Of a stretch of 32,812 bases of DNA, positions 26,841 through 32,812 are shown one piece after another. The position numbers were made by a program, and so were the translations under genes. Numbering within the stretch: position 1 is the stretch's first letter; each line of letters opens with the position of its first letter. Origin of the DNA: an uncultured bacterium (GTDB lineage Bacteria > Krumholzibacteriota > Krumholzibacteriia > LZORAL124-64-63); the NCBI GenBank assembly GCA_903859215.1, contig CAIOLW010000131.1, positions 1 to 32,812 of the forward strand, written 5' to 3'. The notes under the pieces were generated by a model. It was not told the DNA's origin and made no database searches. It worked only from the letters and a program-made list of their open reading frames with translations.

Positions 26841-27800
26841 GTGTCCGGAGATGCACTGCACCTGGTCGACCTGGACCAGCCGCTGCCCGGGCAGCGGCGG
26901 TTCATCTCGTGCTGGGCCCGCGTGGACGGCCCGGTCACCTACGTGGTCGACCCCGGGCCGCCCAGCTCGGTCGAGGCGCTGGTGGCGGCCCTGCGCGGCC
27001 TCGGCCTCGAGCGCCTGGACCTCATCCTGCTGACCCACGTCCACCTGGACCACGGCGGCTGCACGGCGCGCCTGCTCGAGGCGTGGCCCGGGGCGAAGGT
27101 CGTCTGCCATCCGGCCGGCCGGCCGCACCTGCTGGACCCGGCAAGGCTGTGGGCCGGCTCGCGGCAGGTGCTCGGCGCGAAGGCCGAGGTGTACGGCGAG
27201 CCGCTGCCGGTGCCGCCGACCGCACTGGGCGCTGACGACCTGGCCGCCCGGCACGGCATCGTCACCATCGAGACGCCCGGCCACGCGCCGCACCACGTGG
27301 CCTACGTCGACGGCGACGACCTCTTCCTTGGCGAATGCGCCGGCACCTTCTCCACCCTGGGACAGGGGCCGCTTGCGACGGACTACTACCTGCGCCCGGC
27401 CACGCCGCCCCGGTTTCGCCCCGCCACCGCGCAGGCTTCGCTGGACCGCCTGCTGGCCCTGGACCCGCTGCCGGCCCGCCTGCGCTTCGCCCACCACGGC
27501 TGGCACGGGGCGGGCAGCCGGCCCCTGCTTCTGGAGGCCCGCGCGCAGGTCGACCTCTGGCTGGACGCCTGCCGCCGGGCCCTGGCCGCCCAACGGGGCC
27601 TGCCGCACACCGAGCCGGGCAGCGAGGACGACCTGTTCGACGCCATCTGCGCCCTGGTCCGGCAGGTGGACCCCCATTACGCCAGGGGCGCCCTGCTGCC
27701 GGACGATATCCGCGGGCGGGAACGGGAATTCACCCGCCAGTCGCTGCGGGGGATGCTCGGCTGGCTCCTGGACGAGGGCGCGGACGGCCAACCGGGCTGA
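26841..27800 (+). CDS. MBL-fold metallo-hydrolase
   Basis: The 319-residue product has the metallo-beta-lactamase motif THVHLDHGG (His66, His68, Asp70, His71), preceded by VVDPGPPSSV and followed by ETPGHAPHHVAYVDGDDLFLGE. The C-terminal FAHHGWHG can supply the last His ligand. Residues after about 220 form a helical C-terminal region like that of LACTB2- or glyoxalase II-like proteins. It is a hydrolase of unknown substrate in the cytoplasm (no signal peptide). GTG at 26841 follows GAGG by about 6 nt and lies 8 bp after the dnaB stop, so the two may share a transcript. Confidence 0.9.
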   Translation: MSGDALHLVDLDQPLPGQRRFISCWARVDGPVTYVVDPGPPSSVEALVAALRGLGLERLDLILLTHVHLDHGGCTARLLEAWPGAKVVCHPAGRPHLLDPARLWAGSRQVLGAKAEVYGEPLPVPPTALGADDLAARHGIVTIETPGHAPHHVAYVDGDDLFLGECAGTFSTLGQGPLATDYYLRPATPPRFRPATAQASLDRLLALDPLPARLRFAHHGWHGAGSRPLLLEARAQVDLWLDACRRALAAQRGLPHTEPGSEDDLFDAICALVRQVDPHYARGALLPDDIRGREREFTRQSLRGMLGWLLDEGADGQPG

Positions 27801-27813
27801 CGGCGCGGGCTTG

Positions 27814-27842
27814 TAGACTTCCCCGGTCCCCGATCCTATATT
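27814..27842 (+). promoter_or_regulatory. Probable promoter for the mla operon
   Basis: TAGACT (27814-27819), a 17-bp spacer and TATATT (27837-27842) precede the mlaE ATG by only 9 nt. Transcription would start 2-3 nt before the ATG, and no Shine-Dalgarno is visible. Confidence 0.5.
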
Positions 27843-27851
27843 GGCGCGACC

Positions 27852-28643
27852 ATGACGGCGATACTGGCAGGCATCGGCAGGGGCGTCATCGACGCCCTCA
27901 GCGGAGCGGGCAGGGGACTGCTCCTTTTGCGTTCGATCCTGCTCCAGACGCCCCATGCCTGGCGCATGCGCCGCGAGATCCTCGAGCAGATGCAGGTGGT
28001 GGCGGTCGGCTCGATGCCGATGGTCATCGTGACCTCCGTCTTCGTCGGCGCCGTCACCGCCGTCCAGGCCGTGTACCAGATGCAGGCCTACGTGCCGATG
28101 AAGTTCCTGGGCACGGTCATCTCCAAGTCGGTCTTCATCGAGCTGGGGCCGGTGCTGATGGCGCTGGTGGTCGGCAGCCGCCTGTGCGCCAACTACGCCG
28201 CCGAGCTGGGCACCATGAAGGTGACCGAACAGCTCGATGCGATGACGATCATGGCGATCGACCCGAACCGCTACCTGGCGATGCCCCGCTTCTGGGCCGC
28301 CGTGCTGATGATCCCGGTGGTGACCATCTTCTGCGACGCCATCGCCATCATCGGCGGCTACGTGGCCTCGGTGGCGACGCTCGACGTCTCGAGCGGCGTG
28401 TTCATCGAGGGCCTGCAGATGTTCTACAAGCACTCGGACCTGCTCGGCGGCCTGGTCAAGTCGTTCTTCTTCGGCGGCATCATCGCCATGAGCGGGATCT
28501 ACTACGGGTTCAACACGAAGGGCGGCGCCGAGGGCGTCGGCCGTTCGACGATGACCGCGGTCGTGGGCAGTTGCCTCAGCATCCTGGTGGCCGACTACCT
28601 GCTGGCCATCGTGCTGTTCCAGATCATCTTCGAGAAGACGTGA
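27852..28643 (+). CDS. mlaE: MlaE-type ABC transporter permease
   Basis: The 263-residue product matches MlaE permeases: a hydrophobic N-terminal part, SVFVGAVTAVQAVYQMQAYV, SVFIELGPVLMALVVGSRLCANYAAELGTMKVTEQLDAM (the family signature near the coupling helix) and four or five further membrane segments. It works with MlaF and MlaD to move phospholipids between the inner and outer membranes. The downstream genes mlaF (2-nt gap) and mlaD confirm the operon. The first genes of the E. coli system (mlaF-E-D-C-B) appear here in the order E-F-D, common outside Enterobacteria. MlaC and MlaB are not seen in the window. The promoter leaves almost no 5' leader. Confidence 0.94.
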   Translation: MTAILAGIGRGVIDALSGAGRGLLLLRSILLQTPHAWRMRREILEQMQVVAVGSMPMVIVTSVFVGAVTAVQAVYQMQAYVPMKFLGTVISKSVFIELGPVLMALVVGSRLCANYAAELGTMKVTEQLDAMTIMAIDPNRYLAMPRFWAAVLMIPVVTIFCDAIAIIGGYVASVATLDVSSGVFIEGLQMFYKHSDLLGGLVKSFFFGGIIAMSGIYYGFNTKGGAEGVGRSTMTAVVGSCLSILVADYLLAIVLFQIIFEKT

Positions 28644-28645
28644 GC

Positions 28646-29458
28646 ATGCAGCAGGACTGGGACATCCCCCCGCCACCCGACCAGCGCGTCGCCTCGCCGG
28701 CCGCGTTCAACGGCATCGTGGTCGAAGGGGTCACCAGGAGCTTCGGGCCGAAGAAGGTGCTCGACAACTGCGACCTGCTGATCCACAAGGGCGAGACGAT
28801 CGTCATCATCGGCCGCAGCGGCGAGGGCAAGTCCGTCCTGCTGAAGCACATCGTCCGGCTGCTGGAGCCGGATGCCGGGCGCATCTGGGTCGAGGGCAGC
28901 GAGGTGGGGACGCTTGAACTCGACCCGCTGATGGCGATGCGCCGGAAGTTCGGCTTCCTGTTCCAGGGCGCGGCGCTGTTCGACTCGATGACGATCGCCA
29001 AGAACATCGGGCTGGCGCTCGAGGAGCACACGGACTGGACGGCCGCGAAGATCCGCGCGCGGGCCAGCGAGTGCCTGGCGCAGGTGGGCCTGGTCGGGGC
29101 CGAGGACAAGCTGCCGAGCGAGCTGTCCGGCGGCATGAAGAAGCGCGCCGGCCTGGCGCGGGCCATCGTCATGGAGCCGCAGTACATTCTGTACGACGAG
29201 CCCACGACCGGCCTGGACCCGATCACGTCGGACGCCATCAACGACCTGATCATCCAGTTGCAGAAGGATCTGGGGGTCACGAGCATCGTGGTGACGCACG
29301 ACATGCCGAGCGCCTTCAAGATCGGCGACCGGATGGCGATGCTCAGCCGTGGCCGGATCGTGTTCACCGGCACCGTCGACGAGGTGCGCACGACGTCGCA
29401 CCCGATGGTGCGCCAGTTCATCGAAGGGCGTTCCCAGGGTCCCCTGGGGGCATTCTGA
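28646..29458 (+). CDS. mlaF: MlaF-type ABC transporter ATP-binding protein
   Basis: The 270-residue product has Walker A GRSGEGKS (56-63), a Q-loop in LFQGAALFDSM, signature LSGGMKKR (from 160), Walker B ILYDEPTTGLDP and the switch His in VVTHDM. The LSGGMKKR variant and DSMTIAKNIGLAL are typical of MlaF. It supplies ATP hydrolysis to the MlaE permease. An N-terminal extension of about 20 residues precedes the domain. The ATG lies 2 nt after the mlaE stop. Confidence 0.95.
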   Translation: MQQDWDIPPPPDQRVASPAAFNGIVVEGVTRSFGPKKVLDNCDLLIHKGETIVIIGRSGEGKSVLLKHIVRLLEPDAGRIWVEGSEVGTLELDPLMAMRRKFGFLFQGAALFDSMTIAKNIGLALEEHTDWTAAKIRARASECLAQVGLVGAEDKLPSELSGGMKKRAGLARAIVMEPQYILYDEPTTGLDPITSDAINDLIIQLQKDLGVTSIVVTHDMPSAFKIGDRMAMLSRGRIVFTGTVDEVRTTSHPMVRQFIEGRSQGPLGAF

Positions 29459-29506
29459 CCATAGCAGGGCCGCGGCGCGCCCGCTCGCCGGCCCGGGGGG
29501 AAGCAG

Positions 29507-30400
29507 ATGCGAGGCAGACTCAACGAGATCCAGGTCGGCCTGGTGAGCATCATCGCGATCGCGATCCTGATCTCGGGCATGCTCTGGCTGAAGAACATCG
29601 ACCTGCGCAAGGGGTCGCACATGTACCAGGCCGACTTCGCCAAGGTCGAAGGGCTGCGACAGGGCGACAAGGTGCAGGTGCGCGGCATCCGCATGGGCGA
29701 GGTCATCGGCATGCAGATCATGCCGCAGGCCGTGCGCGTGCAGATGCAGCTGGATGACACCGCGCGGCTGTGCGAGGACGCCGTCGTCATCCTCGGCGAG
29801 AAGGGCATCGTGGGCGAGGTCGTGATCGAGGTGGACCCGGGCATCGGCAAGCCGGTCGAGGAAGGCCACATCTTCGCCGGGCGCTCGGCCGGCACCATCG
29901 CGGCCATGACCGACGCCGCGGGCGCCGCCATCGCCGAGATGCGCACGCTGACCGGCCAGGTGACGTCCCTGCTCGAGGAAGTGCGCAAGGAAGGCAAGGT
30001 CGTCGCGACGCTCGAACAGGCCAACACGACGCTGGTCAAGGTCGACCACATGGTCGAGCAGAACCACGAGGACATCCGGGTCATCCTGACCGACCTGCGC
30101 GCCTCGACGAAGGAAATGCGCAAGCTGATGGAATCGGGTCGCCTGGACGAGGCGCTGGCCGGCACCGCGGCCGCGGCCGTGACGGCCGATTCGCTGATGG
30201 TGGGCCTGCGGACGACCACGGCCCGGTTCAACTCGCTGCTGACGAAGCTGGACCAGGGCGGCGGCTCGGCCGCGATGCTGCTGAACGACCCGGCGCTCTA
30301 CACGCGCACGGACTCGACGCTGACGGCGGTGCAGCGCCTGCTGGACGACCTGCGCCGCAACCCCAAGAAGTACTTCAAGCTGAACATCATCGATTTCTAG
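29507..30400 (+). CDS. mlaD: MlaD-type MCE domain protein
   Basis: The 297-residue product has one N-terminal membrane anchor (about residues 9-28), a single MCE domain (about 38-120, YQADFAKVEGLRQGDKVQVRGIRMGEV, ending near VVIEVDPG). A long C-terminal helical region follows (about 130-230), with VTADSLMVGLRTTTARFNSL and LLNDPALYTRTDSTL near the end. The MCE ring contacts lipids as they pass between membranes, and the C-terminal helices may form a coiled coil or extended part of the complex. GGGGGAAG precedes the ATG. It is 48 bp downstream of mlaF. E. coli MlaD is shorter (183 residues), so the long tail is typical of other lineages. Confidence 0.93.
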   Translation: MRGRLNEIQVGLVSIIAIAILISGMLWLKNIDLRKGSHMYQADFAKVEGLRQGDKVQVRGIRMGEVIGMQIMPQAVRVQMQLDDTARLCEDAVVILGEKGIVGEVVIEVDPGIGKPVEEGHIFAGRSAGTIAAMTDAAGAAIAEMRTLTGQVTSLLEEVRKEGKVVATLEQANTTLVKVDHMVEQNHEDIRVILTDLRASTKEMRKLMESGRLDEALAGTAAAAVTADSLMVGLRTTTARFNSLLTKLDQGGGSAAMLLNDPALYTRTDSTLTAVQRLLDDLRRNPKKYFKLNIIDF

Positions 30401-30456
30401 TTCGCGGGACGGCGGGCGCGGCCGGCAGGTCCGCCCCGAGACACGGGAGGAACGGG

Positions 30457-30972
30457 ATGAACGAGGGCCAGAAGAAGGACGCGCTGCTCAAGGCCATCAA
30501 GGACGCCGTGATGGTCGAGGTCAAGGGCCAGCAGCTCTACAGCCATGCCGCCGAGCAGGCCACCGACCCGACGGCGCGGGCGATGTTCGAGATGCTTGCG
30601 CGCGACGAGGACGACCACGTGCGCATCCTCACGACGCAGTACCGCCACCTGCTGGCGGACGGCCGCCTGAACCTCGAGGGCCTGAACCCGGCCGAGGTCG
30701 ACCACGGCTCGCAGACGGTCATCACCGACGACTTCAAGCGCGCCGTGCGCAAGGGCAACTTCGAGATGGCCGTCATCAGCATCGGCTGCGACCTCGAGAA
30801 CAAGGCCATCGCCTACTACCGCGACCATGCGGCGCGCACCGCCGACCCCGACCTCAAGCAGCTATTCACCTGGCTGCTGGAGTGGGAGGACGGGCACCTG
30901 ACGCAGTTGCTGGAACTGGAGAAGATCTACCAGGACGCGTACTGGGCGGAGCAGGGCTTCTCGCCGATGTAG
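30457..30972 (+). CDS. Ferritin-like/rubrerythrin-type diiron protein
   Basis: The 171-residue product is a four-helix bundle with ligands in the expected order: Glu21, Glu51-x2-His54 (RDEDDH), Glu114 (CDLE) and Glu144-x2-His147 (WEDGH). This is the diiron pattern of rubrerythrin-like ferritin-superfamily proteins. No C-terminal rubredoxin domain is present. It could store or oxidise iron or protect against peroxide, with the activity unknown. A strong Shine-Dalgarno (GGGAGGAA) precedes the ATG. It is followed by TerC and VIT-family transporters in close order, which suggests a metal or redox stress role. Confidence 0.9.
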   Translation: MNEGQKKDALLKAIKDAVMVEVKGQQLYSHAAEQATDPTARAMFEMLARDEDDHVRILTTQYRHLLADGRLNLEGLNPAEVDHGSQTVITDDFKRAVRKGNFEMAVISIGCDLENKAIAYYRDHAARTADPDLKQLFTWLLEWEDGHLTQLLELEKIYQDAYWAEQGFSPM

Positions 30973-30997
30973 CCTCGACGGGGAGCAAGGTGACCGC

Positions 30998-31975
30998 TTG
31001 ATCGTCTGGATCCTGTTTCTGGTGCTGATCCTGGGCCTGTTGGCCCTGGACCTTGGTGTTTTTCACCGCCGGGCCCACGTCATCGCCCTGCGCGAGGCGC
31101 TGCGCTGGTCGGTCATCTGGACCATCGTGGCCCTCGGCTTCGCGGTCGTCGTCTACTTCCTCTATGACCGCCACTGGTTCGGGATGGGCCTGACGGGCCA
31201 CGGGGCGCTGACCGGCACGCAGGCCGCCACGCAGTACGTCGTGGGCTATGTCGTCGAGCGCTCGCTGAGCCTGGACAACCTCTTCGTCATCGCGATGATC
31301 TTCCGCTACTTCCGGCTGCCGTCGGCGCTGGAGCACCGCGCCCTGTTCTGGGGCATCCTCGGCGCGCTGATCCTGCGCGGGGCGATGATCGGCATGGGCG
31401 TCGCGCTGATCAACCGGTTCGAGTGGATGACCTACGTGTTCGGCGCCATCCTCGTCTGGACGGCGCTGCGCATGCTGAAGCAGGGCGATGACGATCCTGA
31501 GCTCGAGCACAACCCCGTACTGCGCTGGACGCGGCGTCACCTGCGCGTGACCGCCGACTACCGCGGCACGAACTTCCTGGTGCGCGAGAACGGCGTGCTG
31601 TGGGCCACGCCGCTGGTGCCGTTGCTGCTGCTGGTCGAGACCAGCGACGTCGTTTTCGCCGTCGACTCGATCCCGGCCGTCTTCGGCGTCACGCGCGACC
31701 CGTTCCTCGTCTTCACGTCGAACATCTTCGCCATCCTGGGCCTGCGCGCGCTGTTCTTTTTGCTGAGCGGGTTCATGGACCGGTTCCGCTACATGAAGCC
31801 GAGCATCGTCGTCATCCTGGCCTACGTCGGTGTGAAGATGCTCACGGCCAGGTGGGTGCATATCCCGGCGCTCTATTCGCTGGCCATCATCACGGTGGTC
31901 ATGGCCGCGGGTGTGCTGTTCTCGGTGAAGGCCGGCGACGGCCGCCGCGGTCCCGCGGGCAAGGAAGGCAAGTGA
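30998..31975 (+). CDS. TerC family integral membrane protein
   Basis: The 325-residue product has seven or more membrane segments and the TerC signatures: VERSLSLDNLFVIAMIFRYF (about 85-104) and VETSDVVFAVDSIPAVFGVT (about 213-232). The SNIFAILGLRALFF segment follows. The acidic residues within the membrane are the conserved ones. TerC-family proteins are linked to tellurite resistance, and more recently to manganese export or metal loading of exported proteins. The start is a TTG at 30998, supported by AAGG 7 nt upstream and by the immediately hydrophobic N-terminus. No yybP-ykoY riboswitch fits in the 25-nt gap. The stop overlaps the VIT gene by one base. Confidence 0.92.
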   Translation: MIVWILFLVLILGLLALDLGVFHRRAHVIALREALRWSVIWTIVALGFAVVVYFLYDRHWFGMGLTGHGALTGTQAATQYVVGYVVERSLSLDNLFVIAMIFRYFRLPSALEHRALFWGILGALILRGAMIGMGVALINRFEWMTYVFGAILVWTALRMLKQGDDDPELEHNPVLRWTRRHLRVTADYRGTNFLVRENGVLWATPLVPLLLLVETSDVVFAVDSIPAVFGVTRDPFLVFTSNIFAILGLRALFFLLSGFMDRFRYMKPSIVVILAYVGVKMLTARWVHIPALYSLAIITVVMAAGVLFSVKAGDGRRGPAGKEGK

Positions 31976-32667
31976 TGGCCCACCATTTCGAACGCCACTT
32001 CGCCGATCGCATCGGCTGGTTGCGCGCAGCGGTGCTGGGCGCCAACGACGGCATCGTCTCGACGGCCAGCCTGGTCGTGGGCGTGGCGGCCGGCGGCGCC
32101 TCGCGCGGGGCCGTGCTGCTGGCCGGCGTGGCCGGGCTGGCGGCCGGCGCGCTGTCGATGGCGGCGGGCGAATACGTCTCGGTCTGTTCGCAGGCCGATG
32201 CCGAGAAAGCCGACCTCGCGCGCGAGCAGCGCGAGCTGGAAGAGGATCTCGAGCACGAACAGGACGAACTGTCCCTGATCTACGAGGGCCGCGGGCTGGA
32301 CCCGGTCCTGGCGCGCCAGGTGGCGCTGCAGTTGATGGCCCACGACGCGCTCGGCGCGCATGCGCGCGACGAGCTCGGCCTTTCGGAGATCCACACCGCG
32401 CGCCCGCTGCAGGCGGCGCTGGCCTCGGCCGCGTCGTTCGCCGTCGGTGCGGCGGTGCCGGTGGCGATCGTCGCCGTGGGCCCGGCCGCGCACCGTGTGC
32501 CGCTGGTCGCCGGCAGCGCGCTGCTGCTGTTGGCGCTGCTGGGCGGCGTCTCGGCGCGGGTCGGCGGGGCGCCCGCGGGCGTGGCCGCGGCGCGGGTCAC
32601 GTTCTGGGGCGCCATCGCGATGGCAGCCACGGCCCTGGTCGGGAAGCTGTTCCACATCGCTGCCTGA
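31975..32667 (+). CDS. VIT/CCC1-family metal transporter
   Basis: The 230-residue product has the VIT1/CCC1 motifs LGANDGIVSTASLVVGVAAG (21-40) and ALSMAAGEYVSV (59-70). An acidic cytoplasmic domain (about 74-125, with several Glu) and three C-terminal membrane helices follow. Relatives move Fe2+ or Mn2+ across membranes, probably as antiporters. The ATG overlaps the TerC stop (TGATG), indicating translational coupling, and AAGGAAGG lies just upstream. Its neighbours are TerC and a ferritin-like protein, a probable iron/manganese group (inference). Confidence 0.92.
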   Translation: MAHHFERHFADRIGWLRAAVLGANDGIVSTASLVVGVAAGGASRGAVLLAGVAGLAAGALSMAAGEYVSVCSQADAEKADLAREQRELEEDLEHEQDELSLIYEGRGLDPVLARQVALQLMAHDALGAHARDELGLSEIHTARPLQAALASAASFAVGAAVPVAIVAVGPAAHRVPLVAGSALLLLALLGGVSARVGGAPAGVAAARVTFWGAIAMAATALVGKLFHIAA

Positions 32668-32695
32668 GGCGACCGGCCTTTCCGTCAACGCAACC

Positions 32696-32724
32696 GGGAC
32701 GCAGCGCCTGCCGCGTGCTAGGAT
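32696..32724 (+). promoter_or_regulatory. Weak possible promoter at the right end
   Basis: GGGACG (32696-32701), a 17-bp spacer and an extended -10 element TGcTAGGAT (hexamer 32719-32724). Only the -10 part is convincing. It could drive a gene beginning just inside the window end. Confidence 0.3.
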
Positions 32725-32752
32725 ACCCGCGGTTGACCACGATCCCACTCCA

Positions 32753-32812
32753 TGATCACGGGATCCGCGCCCGGTCGGCGCCGCGAACCTCGCGGGCCGC
32801 CGTCCCTGCGGA
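32753..32812 (+). CDS. Possible 5' end of a gene leaving the window
   Basis: An ATG at 32753 opens a frame that is still open at the last base, giving 20 residues rich in Arg, Pro and Gly. No Shine-Dalgarno is present, and the peptide is too short to recognise. It lies after the possible promoter at 32696-32724. It may be a real gene start or chance in GC-rich DNA. Confidence 0.2.

Noticed and set aside
30973-30997. Manganese riboswitch before the TerC gene
   Set aside because: Only 25 nt separate it from the preceding gene, which is too short for a yybP-ykoY element.

Overview
The window is about 32.8 kb of GC-rich DNA (my impression is close to 70% GC, with strong G/C at third codon positions). 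It is almost fully coding, and no gap without a gene exceeds 300 bases. The cell is a diderm: it has an MlaE/MlaF/MlaD-type lipid transporter, an outer-membrane beta-barrel protein, lipoproteins with lipoboxes and many signal peptides. It also has a flagellin with a sigma-28 promoter. Gram-negative housekeeping genes, amidohydrolases fused to beta-propellers and DUF4382 lipoproteins suggest a poorly cultured high-GC lineage, perhaps of the FCB/Eisenbacteria/Gemmatimonadota type. That placement is inference only. I see no insertion sequence, prophage, CRISPR array, tRNA or rRNA.

Region 1 (1-4.9 kb) holds the 3' part of a GAF/HD-GYP protein, a metallophosphoesterase lipoprotein, a possible 45-residue ORF, a secreted alpha/beta hydrolase on the minus strand and a DUF4382 lipoprotein ending at a clear terminator. 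Region 2 (4.9-12.8 kb) has a minus-strand pair (outer-membrane protein, then NFACT protein). Divergent from it is the housekeeping series yicC-gmk-rpoZ-coaBC-type 4 uracil-DNA glycosylase. Between gmk and rpoZ this series is interrupted by a small membrane protein and a flagellin with its own consensus sigma-28 promoter.

Region 3 (12.8-19 kb) has a 1170-residue beta-propeller/amidohydrolase coupled to a DUF4112 membrane protein, then speA with its own promoter and a strong terminator. Region 4 (19-25.1 kb) has two tandem secreted proteins that share only a C-terminal tail, a minus-strand hypothetical, a secreted oligopeptidase B-like S9 peptidase and two minus-strand methyltransferases. Region 5 (25.1-32.8 kb) opens with an intergenic region holding a perfect DnaA box and a phased set of DnaA-box-like 9-mers upstream of dnaB. 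It continues with an MBL-fold hydrolase, the mlaE-mlaF-mlaD operon and a probable metal-handling group (ferritin-like protein, TerC, VIT/CCC1).

The most interesting signals are the shared C-terminal tail of the two secreted proteins, the DnaA-box-like array before dnaB, the flagellin module placed inside a conserved housekeeping series, and an 18-bp perfect palindrome found in two intergenic sites about 3.7 kb apart.
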